A stretch of 64,000 nucleotides of DNA. Origin: Porphyra umbilicalis. Taxonomy: Eukaryota; Rhodophyta; Bangiophyceae; Bangiales; Bangiaceae. Numbering within the stretch: position 1 is the first letter of the stretch; each line of letters opens with the position of its first letter. Under the pieces are notes generated by a model, which saw nothing but the letters and a program-made list of their open reading frames with translations, was not told the DNA's origin and searched no databases. Made by a program: the position numbers and the translations under genes. Positions 55,464 through 64,000 of the stretch are shown piece after piece. The DNA is taken from the NCBI GenBank assembly GCA_002049455.2, contig KV919026.1, positions 1 to 64,000 on the forward strand, in the 5' to 3' direction.

Positions 55464-55961
55464 TGTAGCGGTTCTTGACACCACCACGTTGGTTCGTCGT
55501 CTGGCCGAAGTGACCTCATGATCAGCTCGATCCGTCGAAGGAACTGCCCCGGAAAACAACCCACAGCCCAGCCTTCCCCCTCGTGCGGGGAGAGGATCAC
55601 GGCGAAGCCCAGGGGGGTATCGTCGCTCAAAGCACAGTTGGTTTTATCAAACGGCGACGGGGACGGCGTCCCCGCTGTCAATAAACCCCTCCCAAACCGA
55701 ACGCCGGCGGCCAAAGTAGCCACCCCAAATGCGCCAAACAGATAAATCCCTCCAAAGCGAAATGTTCAAACAAGTAGTAGGGGGGCTGGGAAAACCACTT
55801 GGGAAAAGCCCCGCCCCCGACCGAATCCAATCTCCCCGAGATCTGGACAGGTCATTCCCTTGCTGGCCCGGATCGGGATATTTTGGGGCGGCCCCCCGGG
55901 GGTGTGCTGTCCACAGCTGAGGGGCCACGCCCCTTCCAACTGGGGACCCCCGACCGCCACA
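55464..55961 (-). repeat. 5' LTR of element 3
   Basis: A 498-bp copy with TG...CA ends, about ten differences from the other LTR. The CCCCT target duplication follows at 55962-55966. Confidence 0.92.
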
Positions 55962-55966
55962 CCCCT

Positions 55967-56944
55967 CCCCCAAGTACGGAGGAGAGGAGCACGCCCACTC
56001 GCAGGCCACGACGGGCGGCACATCGTCGGCGGTGGCCCCGTCCATCACATTTGACAGGCGCGCGGCGGCGCGCTCCACCCGCGGCGCGTCCACCGCCTCG
56101 AGTAGGGCGGGGAGGTCCGTGTCCATCCCGGCAGGCAGTTCGTACTGCACGGGGTGGCGCGTCAGCCAGCGCTGCCAAGCCGGGCCCTGCTTGGGCAGCG
56201 GGATCGCGGAGTATAGCGTCCGCAGGCGAAAGTCCCCCAACTGACTGGGGGCCGAAGGGGGCGTCCACTGAACCAACGCCCCCGGCCCCGCGGGCCCCGC
56301 CTCCTCCACAGCCGGGAGGCGCCCCCGGCGCGGCACCGGCGGGGGGGACTCCTGCTCCATGGGATCATCCCCCCATCGGCCGGCGCCGCCGCGGCCGCCA
56401 CCCCCGCCGCCGGGGGGAGGGCCCAGCCGGCTCGGCGGCAGCGGCACGCGCGCCGCCGCCGTGCGGGGCACGGCCGCGTCCTCGTCAGCCGACCGCGTCG
56501 CCGCACTCGACGCGCGAGAGGCCGACGCCGACCCCGCTGTCGACTTGGACCCGCGGGGGGGGCGGCGGCGGTTGAGTCGCTTGACTCCCCGCCGCCGAGG
56601 ACTCCCGGCTCGGGGGCGCGCCGTTCGCCTGGCGCGACCGACGGGCTGCCTTCCCCCCGCGCCGCCGCCGAGGCCGCGCCACTTGACTTGATGGTGCCGG
56701 CCGGCGTAGCAGGCGCAGACGCCGCCGCCCCGCCAGCCCGGAGGGTGGCCGCCGGCGAGCCCTTGGCCTTTGGGGCGCCCGTACTGCCCGGAGCCCTGCC
56801 CACCCGCGGGGACCCCGCCGCAGGGCTGCCCGACTTGGCCGTAGCCGACGCCGGCGTCCCACTCGACGCCGGCGCGGCGCGCCCCGCACTTGGCGAAACC
56901 ATCTCCTCAGTCGGCGCCACTGCTGTCGACCGCAAGGAAGCCAT
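55967..56944 (-). pseudogene. Antisense gene of element 2, N-terminal part
   Basis: The minus-strand remnant begins at ATG 56944 (MASLRSTAVAPTEEMVSPSA). It is Ala/Pro/Ser-rich at first, then better ordered (LGDFRLRTLYSAIPLPKQGP and DAPRVERAAARLSNVMDG). The part ends in SSPPYL at the insertion site of element 3, where the antisense gene of element 3 itself reads LTPPPYLEGADLEG. This shows that element 3 landed inside a homologous gene of an older relative. The gene is broken. Confidence 0.6.
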
Positions 56945-57550
56945 AGCCGCCGCGCCCTAGAAAGGGGGAGGCGAGGGGGATGACGAAGGGGAGGGGGGCG
57001 CAATAAGCACAGAGGGACGAGGGGGGGCTCTCAACTCGAGTAGCGACGGGGGGAACGGTGGCGGCCGGCAGAGGCGGCCGCCCCGTCAGTCCCCCGCCTA
57101 CCCCCCTTTTTACGAGCCCCTGGGGGCGGGTAGGGCCCCCCCCACGGGCCCCCGCAGCCCCGCCCCGCGGGCCACCCCCCCCTGGAAGACTCTCCACAGG
57201 GAAGGGCGGGCCCGCAAGGCAGCCCCCCATGTGGGGGTGCGGGGGCGCCATACTGGGCGCCCCCCTGTTGGCCCACCGGGCCCGGTTAGCGGGCACGCCC
57301 CGGAAAAGCGGCCGCGCCCCTGGCCCCCCGCCGCCATGTCCACCGCACGGCGACGGCGCCTACCCCCTTGCCCCCGGCGGGGGCGCCCCCACGATCCGGG
57401 GCGGCCCCCGCTGGCGATGACTGGGGCGGCACCCGGGCCCCACACTGAAGAGGCCGGCGGTTAGCCGTCCTGGCCCGCCCGCCACACTCGTGCGGGCCCG
57501 CCCCTCTGGCTCTGGGCCGCCGGGACGGCGACCCCTTTAGAATGGGGAAT
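56945..57550. other. GC-rich 3' region of element 2 without a gene
   Basis: C- and G-tract-rich sequence between the antisense gene and the probable 3' LTR. The last bases before the LTR (agaatggggaat) look like a polypurine tract. Confidence 0.4.
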
Positions 57551-58278
57551 TGTGACGGTCCGTCACATGGCCCCCACACTCGGGAAACCAGATTCCCCGG
57601 AAATATGCCCCACTACCGCATACTCCAAATTGTTCCGTTGCCGACCCACTTGTGATCACCTCGTGGCTCACCAACCACAACCGCAATCCCCATACTTCCC
57701 TGGGATTCGTAACCCCCCCGAGCAGGCCCCTACTTAAGGGCCTAATTCTGTGTAAACCCGACTTGGATTATCGACTTACGTTACTCCGCGCCCCTGACCC
57801 CGGGGCGCCGCGAGGGTGTCACGTAGCACCCTCTCCCCGCCTCTTCTCAAGGAGGTATTCGAAGCTTCGGCCGTCCTCCAGGTTATGGGCCCAGTGGGCC
57901 CTGAGGAGAGGGTTTTCCGAGGGTCCTTTGAGGGTGTCTGACGAGGGTTTTCCGAGGGTCCTTTGAGGGTGATTGACGAGGGATTTTCGACGGTCCTTAG
58001 AGAATTTCTGAGGAGGGTCTTCGGAGGGTCCGAGAGGAACGGACGGGATAAGAGGGCGAGTTGTGAGTGTTGCCTCGAGGCCTCCGACGCGGGCAAGTAA
58101 ACTTCCGGTTACACAACTCGTGTGGGTCGCTCAGGACGCCTTCCCCCGGTCGACGCCGTGCGTGTGTGCTCTTCGGGGTTTTCTTTCGGGGCGGGTATTC
58201 CCCGACAGGACTACCCGGCGACACGGTCTGGCTGGCCCTTCCCCCAACTGGGTGGGGTGGGCTGAGCGTGTTGTCACA
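57551..58278 (+). repeat. Probable 3' LTR of element 2
   Basis: It begins with the palindrome TGTGACGGTCCGTCACA directly after a purine-rich tract and ends GTCACA at 58273-58278, giving TGTGAC...GTCACA termini. A 35-bp unit (gagggttttccgagggtcct...) is repeated in tandem at about 57906-57990. No second copy exists in the window because the 5' end of element 2 is lost, so the LTR call rests on ends and position only. Confidence 0.5.
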
Positions 58279-59661
58279 GAAGGCACGTTCGGATCGGCCT
58301 TCGCGTCCTATCTCGTTCTTCTTGGCGGACGCGTGTCGAGCATGCGCCCAGCTTGTCGCGGTCAAAGCCACGCGACGTTTTGGTGCGCGGCTCCTCGCAG
58401 CTGAGCTTGAACTTGGTAGTTGAGTACACACCTTGGGACTGTCGCGTGCGACGGCCCTTGTCGACGACAAAGCCAGCGGAAGACAAAGATGTTGCTCGCC
58501 CTACCGGGCCCCAGGGCGCTGCGCTCCGTGCATCATTCCGCCACCTCCTTCGGCACTGGTTCTCCGGTGGGTCCCGCACCACCTGCGGGGCCCGATCCGC
58601 CTAGGGGTTTCAAGTAACATAGACCCCTGGCACCCAGTGCGACGCGCCGCGGCCCGAGCGTCTCGTTCCAAAGCGGCTGGGACGCAAGTCACTGACGGGT
58701 GCGAAAAACCGGGGTCTAAGGACCGTGCGTCGGTTCTCCACGGCCACCGACCTGCCGCCACTGCTCAGCGCTCCACCCCAATCCCACCCCGGGCCCCAAA
58801 GACGCCCGGCCGGCGCCGTGTCGTCTCCTGCCGACGACATTGCGGCGCCTTTTGCCCGTCAGAAGCCTTGAGCCACGCGTAGTCATCGTTCTGCAGGGAG
58901 GTTGAGGAAGAGCCGTGATCCGGACGGCTACAGGAACACGGTCGATCATAATGTCCTCATGTGGCATCTCACCCAAGACAACCCCACCGAGACAACCACA
59001 ACCAAAGTGCTAGGACGGTTCGTCCCGCGAGCAGCTACGACCACTAGCAGGTCTCACCCGTAGCGCCAAATGTAGCACCACAGAATGTGGATCAAGTCGT
59101 AGGGGGGAGGGAAGCATCCCACACGTGCCCCCTCCGAACGCGCACTGCTATAGGGCCATCTGACCCGGGAAGTCAGGCCGCGAGAGATGATGACACAAGG
59201 CACGGTTTACTTGCCGGCGACGACAGTGCCTCCCACCGTCGTCGCCCTTCGTCCTAAAAGCGCGGAAAACGTTGCGTGGGCCCAAGTCTCCTAATGGGAA
59301 TTGGCCCGCGCCGCCGACCAACCAATACATCTAAGTACGATGCAAGACAAGTCTCCCAATGCGGTAAGTACATACGAGGTGGAATCGGGACCGGGCGCCC
59401 CTACCTGATGTGGCGGCCGGTGGCGCGGCCACGCGGGAGCGCTCGCCGCCCGACATAACCGCCGCCTCGCGCTGGCGCGCCGCCCGCGGCTGCGCGCCGC
59501 CAGGCCGGGTTGCACGCACCGCACGGCCCCACCCCCAGTGTGGGCACCATGAACGTGCCCCTACGGGACACCAGGCCCGTGTGCCGGTGGGTACCGTGTC
59601 CGCTTGGCCCCGGCTCCCCCCGCGCGGTGCCCTTGCACCACCCCCGACCGGGTGGTGCTAC
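58279..59661. other. Stretch without a recognised gene
   Basis: Only short frames without known motifs are present on both strands. A loose direct repeat (gtctcc-aatg followed by ggaatt or cggtaa) lies near 59286 and 59351. Nothing else can be supported. Confidence 0.3.
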
Positions 59662-60093
59662 ACTCAGTGTGGGGCACGTGGCACCGAGAGGTAATAGGCC
59701 GGATGGGGAAGGTCGGGGGGAAGAAGACGCGGGCATCTGCAAGTGTGAAAATGGCCAGGTCAACAGAATGTGGGCCCACGGTGTCATCAGAGCGGGTAGT
59801 TAGGCATCAAATTGATTTCCGAGAGTGCGCCCTTTTTGTCCTCTCGGCGTGCTGCTCGGTCCGACTTGCTGCCTTTTCGGTGTGCTTCACACAGAAGGCG
59901 AGCTCATGTGTTCGTGCGTTCAACGGTGTGCGACATGTTTCCCTGCCTGTTTTCGTTCTTTTTTGAAAAACTGGTTATCAGGCGCTTTTCCTTTTTTCTG
60001 TTGTCACCGAACCCGATCTCATCAGTAAACACTGTTGATTTGTCACACAATTCGAGTTGTCACAAAATGGCACAGTTGTCACGAGCTGGAACA
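59662..60093 (+). repeat. Dispersed repeat, copy 1 (432 bp)
   Basis: This segment, starting actcagtgtggggcacgtgg and ending near gttgtcacgagctgg, recurs at 62742-63583 with roughly 85-90% identity by eye. It contains the conserved piece ttcaacggtgtgcgacatgt. It preserves an empty site (TA at the equivalent point) for the MITE present in copy 2. The repeat family is not recognised; a solo LTR fragment is possible. Confidence 0.75.
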
Positions 60094-60104
60094 TGACGGA
60101 TATA

Positions 60105-60276
60105 TTGCTGTCTTACCAATTTTGGCCGATGTGGTCGAAGTCAAGACCGGGTCTGGTTCAACTGCCCATTGATCGATGCATTATATCCGGCTGAATGGAT
60201 GGCTGAGACACAGTTTCGCACAGTTGATCACCCTTCTTGACATCGACGGGATCGGCCAAAATTGGGAAGACAGCAA
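60105..60276. mobile_element. MITE with TTGCTG ends (172 bp, TA duplication)
   Basis: TA at 60103-60104 and 60277-60278 flanks a 172-bp segment. It begins TTGCTGTCTTACCAATTTTG and ends with the complementary sequence. The inverted ends extend about 44 bp with a few mismatches, so it is close to a hairpin. The TA duplication suggests a Tc1/mariner-related non-autonomous element. Confidence 0.8.
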
Positions 60277-60403
60277 TATTTTCTATGACTGTCCCTCAGA
60301 CCCCCGCCCGCCGTGCATGAGCACATCTGACCTGGATGAATGGCACATCTGACCTAGCTTAATGGTTTGTGCGTATCGCACGCATTCGGGCACATCATCC
60401 TCG
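60277..60403. other. Short spacer with two cacatctgacct words
   Basis: Two copies of cacatctgacct occur about 22 bp apart near 60325-60355. Nothing else was recognised. Confidence 0.3.
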
Positions 60404-60766
60404 TCACCCACGTTCCACACCCCCGCCCGCAGGCGCTGTTACGTCGAGAGACTGTAACTCAGCAGGGGGAAGCTTATCGGCGACTTGAAGCAGCAGGTCC
60501 ATAGGAAGGAGCGACAGCTTGCCCACCCGCGGCTCTGGATCGGCCACTACCGAAACGCGTGCACGGACACTTTCATGGTCATACTGCCGCCGCCTGGGCG
60601 GAGCGTCGTGGGCGGCCCGGGCGTAGAGGCCACGGCGCCCGCAGCCTGCACGCACTGTGTACACCGCAGTCAGACGCTCGAACGGGCTCGCCGGTGGCGG
60701 TGGCGGTCCGCGGTCCGCCGACCCAGGTCGCTGCCCATCCCCCCCGCCCCCCACGTCGTTCAGCAC
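60404..60766 (-). CDS. Possible F-box-like fragment
   Basis: Near its C-terminus the frame reads KLSLLPMDLLLQVADKLPPA then ELQSLDV. This fits the start of an F-box (LPxxLLxxIxxxLxxxxLxxL). F-box proteins recruit substrates to SCF ubiquitin ligases. The motif is followed after a few residues by the end of the frame, with no substrate-binding region, so it would be a fragment. The upstream part is Arg/Pro-rich and unconvincing. Chance resemblance is possible. Confidence 0.25.
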   Translation of the reverse strand: MLNDVGGGGDGQRPGSADRGPPPPPASPFERLTAVYTVRAGCGRRGLYARAAHDAPPRRRQYDHESVRARVSVVADPEPRVGKLSLLPMDLLLQVADKLPPAELQSLDVTAPAGGGVERG

Positions 60767-62741
60767 CCCTCCACCCCCGTCGTGCCGAGCCGCCCGTGCC
60801 GCCGACGTGGCACCCTAACGTGCCTGAGGAGCGGCTCCTGCCTGCGCAGTAGAACCGCTGGCCTAGCCGCCTTTGCCGCTTACGACGGCCGACGACCCGG
60901 CGGCGGCGGCGGCGGCCGACGTTCCAATCGCGATGGCAGCCCCCAAACGGTCGGCACCGCCGGCTGCCGGCCGGTGGGAGCCCCCGGCGGCACCGCTCCC
61001 CGTCCAAGTTGCCCCTTTCTCCCACCCCCACCACCGTACACAAGTACTCTGCGTCAGCGGGCGTGACGGCGAGCGACATCACTCCTGCCGAGAGTGGGGA
61101 CCCCCCCCCCGCCCACTCTATGGAGCGGAGGGACGACTCGCTGCCACCCTGCCGACGCTCCCACGCGAGCCCCGCCGCCGCCGCCCGTTCCGAGCGGGTG
61201 CCCGAGCGAGATGCCCCCGCAACCCCTTCGTCGCCTGTCGGCAGCAGCCGCCGCCGCCGGTGGTCGTCGTCGACGGCATGGTCGGCAGGCTGGGGAGGGG
61301 GGGGGTCGTCGTCGGCGTCGTGGCCACCAGGCCGAAGGGGGGTCGACCACCCCCCTCATCGTAGGCACAACGATGGTGGGGGGGGGGAAGGCCGGCCGCG
61401 TCGCCGTGTCGCCGCGTCACCGCCGATGAGAACAGCTGTGGGCGAGGGCAGTGTGGGCAGCAAGGGGGAGAGGGATGTGGGCGGCGCCGCTGTACGCGAT
61501 GACGCCGGGCGTGGACAGGATCCGCCCCGCCGGCAGGGGCGCGGGAGGTGGCAACGGTGGCGCCGGGGGCGGACGTCGGCAGGGAGGAGCAGTCCACGAG
61601 GACACCAGGCGGCAATAAAAAAAAAGCGCGCGCGCGCCAACGAACCGGGAGGGGTGCGCCAAGACGTCGCGCGCGCGTGGAATTAAATCGCTTTGGGTGC
61701 GCTCCATCGCTTGGTTCATCGAACCTGCGCGATCGTGCCTGCTGGCAGTATCCGTCATGCCCTAGTTCGTGACAACTGCTTCAGCAATCTGGCTTAAACT
61801 CATGCCTAGCGAAATGTGGACATATGACTGGCTTCAACAGTCTCTCACGAGGACGGCAGTGTTCTCCGTTTCTGTTGGGGCGCTCCCGTTTATTTGCTAG
61901 AAAATGAGGTCGAAGAACCCTCGGTACCAGTTCGTGACACAATGACTGATTGTGTGGGAACGACCTGGAATCGCACATTACAGTTGGAAAAACTTACCGA
62001 GGAACGAACAATTTGATCCAGATTGCCCAAGATTCTTGCCTGCGCGACCAATAGGGACACTCTGGTGAAGCGACTGCCAAGCTGTGACATGGTTTCCGTC
62101 GTCCCGTTCGGCCCCGTCCCCAGTCCCTGCTGCGACAACAGCCTATACCGTTCGCCTGCAGGCCCGCGCCCCCCCCCCCCCGCCACAATACCGCGGCGCT
62201 CCTCATGCACTTTGCCACACCCGTCTTTCTCGGCGCACTGACGTTCGCCAGAGACACTCCAGCCCTACCCGCAGTGCAAGACTCGCCCTCCTTCCCCCCC
62301 CTCCTTTTTCATCAGCCATCACGTGAGAGACGCCCATCGAAAGAGAGCCTATGCAACAGATGGTTTTTTACTCGTGCCAAACGTTATGTAGCACGACATG
62401 GGGAGCGCAGAGCTTTCAGAATGGGCAACTTGGTGCGCTTCTCACGGCAAAGCCAGAAGGTCCTCCTCGTCCGCGAAGAAGAAGAGTGGCGGACCGGGCC
62501 TGTGTAGGGTTCGTCAATGATGAAGCGGCGCGCCTGGGCTGAGACGAGCCCAAGTCGCTTGCCAAACGCCTTGGTCCTCAGCTCCCCGGTGCGCGCGAGA
62601 CGCAGGCCCGCAAACATGGCCTGATGACTTGCAGCATCACCATCCGCTGTGGCAAGGCGCCGCCGCGGTGGCAGTGCGCGGCACTCAGAGGGGGGGGTGG
62701 GGACAATGGTATTATCAGTCTGTGAGAGGGTGGCAAGTGCG
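60767..62741. other. Stretch without a recognised gene
   Basis: GC-rich to about 61690 with G and C homopolymers, then closer to average composition. Several frames of 100-220 codons are open on both strands without recognisable domains. Nothing could be supported. Confidence 0.3.
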
Positions 62742-63583
62742 CTCAGTGTGGGGCACGTGGAGCCGAGAGGTACCTGGCCGGATAGGAAAGGTCCGGGGGA
62801 AGAAGACGCTGGCATCTGCAATTGTGAAAACGGCGAAGTCAACAGAATGTGAGCCCACGGTGTCATCAGAGCAAGTATTGCTGTAAATCAAATTTTGTCC
62901 TGGTGGACAGAGACTGACTTGCGGACCGACTATCTCCACCAATCAGATGCGCCCCTGGAACTGACTTGGTGCTCCTGATTACCGACATGTGCCCATGCAG
63001 CCTGGAAATCAACATCAGCTTCTCTTCTTTTGTGCACTTCTGGCGAGGATACAGTAGAAAATCTCAACTTTTCGCGTGGGATGCTTGCTCCGTGCCAAGA
63101 AAAGCGGATCAAGCAGCAACAAACAGTGAGTTCTGCTCGATGCGAGGTCCTGGCTCAGAATGCGGGCTTCCTGTTGGCTTCGATGCCTTCTTACTGTCGT
63201 TTTAAACCAATGGAGTGCTCTTATTCAATTCAGAGTCAGTCTCTGTCTCTGTCCCCCAGGACAAAATTCGGGGATCAGCAATAGTTAGGCATCAAATTAA
63301 GTTGCGAGAGTGCGTCTTTTTTGTCCTCTCGGCGTGCTGCTCGGACCGACTTGCGGTCTTTTCGGTGCGCTTCACACCGAAGGCGAGCTCACGAGTTTGT
63401 GCGCTCAACGGTGTGCAACATGTTTCCCTGCCTGTTTTCGTTCTTTTGTGAAAAACTAGTATATGGGCGCTTTACCCTCCTCTTTTCTGTCACCGCCGAA
63501 CCCGATCTCATCAGTAAACACTGTTGATTTGCCACACAATCCCGAGTTGTCACGAACTGGCACAGTCGTCACGAACTGGCACA
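62742..63583 (+). repeat. Dispersed repeat, copy 2, interrupted by a MITE
   Basis: The flanks 62742-62877 and 63282-63583 match copy 1 (59662-60093) without a gap once the MITE between them is set aside. At its right end the word gtcacgaactggcaca occurs twice in tandem. Confidence 0.78.
62878..63281. mobile_element. MITE with TTGCTG ends (404 bp, TA duplication)
   Basis: It is flanked by TA (62876-62877 and 63282-63283). Its ends start TTGCTG and share an inverted AATTTTGTCCTGG-like block about 12 bp in (the inverted ends extend about 35 bp with mismatches). The paralogous repeat at 59662-60093 has the unoccupied TA site, which confirms both boundaries. It shares the TTGCTG terminus and TA duplication with the 172-bp MITE at 60105-60276. 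Confidence 0.85.
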
Positions 63584-64000
63584 TCGTCTCGAAAAGGTAC
63601 GGCACTACTGGGGTGCGCAAAGGGTGTACTGGGGCATACTGTGGCCTAGAATTTGTACCCAGAAGGTGAAATCAATGCTGGGGTGGCGCGGGCTCCACTG
63701 GCCTCTCACCAGCCCGTGGAAACGCAGGCTACGAGTGACGCCTTCAGTCCTGGTGGTGTCCCCGCCAACGGCGGTGGGATTCGGCAGGATTCCCCGTCAT
63801 GTAGCCTCACCGGATCGCTAATGTAGCCTCACCGGGTCGAGAGGGAGTTTTCGTGCGTGAGACGATTCAATGCCTCAATGCAAGGCCTGGACGAGACTCG
63901 TGACGGATCAACTCCGGCGGTTCATCGCTGGATTTCTGTAACGCTGCGCTGAGCTCTACGTGGCCCTCTCTGAACCCCCATTGATACCCCAGGTCAGATC
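63584..64000. other. Right edge without a recognised gene
   Basis: The word atgtagcctcaccgg occurs twice (about 63798 and 63821). No coding region was recognised before the window ends. Confidence 0.3.

Larger units (their letters stand above)
46440..55961 (-). mobile_element. Young, apparently whole Ty3/gypsy chromovirus (element 3), 9.5 kb
   Basis: Read on the minus strand the parts are: 5' LTR (55464-55961), primer-binding site, gag with a zinc knuckle, pol with protease, reverse transcriptase, RNase H and integrase, a chromodomain segment, a 2.6-kb region with an antisense gene, a polypurine tract and the 3' LTR (46440-46937). Both LTRs are 498 bp, begin TG and end CA, and differ at about ten positions, so the insertion is recent. 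A 5-bp duplication CCCCT flanks it (46435-46439 and 55962-55966). It looks whole or nearly so. It sits in the antisense gene of element 2. Confidence 0.92.
5267..58278 (+). mobile_element. Old Ty3/gypsy chromovirus opened by two later insertions (element 2)
   Basis: One plus-strand Ty3/gypsy element appears as separated parts. Pol runs from just after the protease through reverse transcriptase (VYLDDLIIFS), RNase H, the integrase zinc-binding region and the start of the integrase core (5267-7572). The rest of integrase and a chromodomain lie at 43423 to about 44340. An antisense gene between pol and the 3' LTR is itself split (44490-46434 and 55967-56944). A probable 3' LTR lies at 57551-58278. 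The 35.8-kb transposon sits in the integrase region and element 3 sits in the antisense gene. Without these insertions the element would be about 7.6 kb. It is truncated on its 5' side (no gag, protease or 5' LTR seen) and holds a few further breaks. It is older than both insertions. Confidence 0.8.

Overview
The window looks like nuclear DNA of a GC-rich, intron-poor eukaryote. It holds chromodomain-type Ty3/gypsy retroelements, a eukaryotic Tc1/mariner-like transposase, a P1B-type ATPase and two Polycomb (PRC2) genes, all written in very GC-rich codons with long G/C homopolymers and many GC-rich minisatellites. A bangiophyte red alga (Porphyra/Pyropia type) would fit, but that is an inference from style and not proven by any single feature. 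No rRNA, tRNA or CRISPR array was seen.

Layout. 1-2762 is the 3' part of a plus-strand Ty3/gypsy element with an extra C-terminal domain. It is followed by a frame-rotating minisatellite (3000-4250) and by DNA without recognised genes. From 5267 to about 58278 lies one old plus-strand Ty3/gypsy element (element 2, truncated at its 5' side) that has been opened twice. The first opening, in its integrase region, is filled by a 35.8-kb insertion (7575-43420) with 34-bp inverted termini and a TA duplication. The second opening, in an antisense gene near its 3' end, is filled by a young, apparently whole 9.5-kb Ty3/gypsy element on the minus strand (46440-55961; LTRs of 498 bp about 98% identical; CCCCT duplication). 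The 3' LTR of element 2 is probably 57551-58278. From there to the end the window holds dispersed repeats and two small TA-flanked MITEs whose ends read TTGCTG...CAGCAA.

The 35.8-kb insertion is the main discovery. Its ends and TA target duplication match the Tc1/mariner superfamily, and it carries a DDE transposase of that superfamily (about 34350-35409). It also carries recognisable cargo: an Enhancer-of-zeste homologue (38647-41505, minus: N-terminal part, MCSS, SANT, CXC and SET), a SUZ12/EMF2 homologue (29845 to about 31935, minus: C2H2 finger and VEFS box), a degenerate heavy-metal P1B ATPase (12628-16360), and a cysteine-rich protein of unknown function interrupted by a hAT-type MITE (8340-11135). 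So a giant DNA transposon appears to carry the catalytic subunit and an essential scaffold subunit of the H3K27 methyltransferase PRC2. Most cargo frames hold one to a few in-frame stops, so this copy is probably decaying. Whether the system ever worked as mobile chromatin-modifying cargo is a hypothesis.

Most other long open frames in this GC-rich DNA are open on several strands and frames at once and were not annotated.
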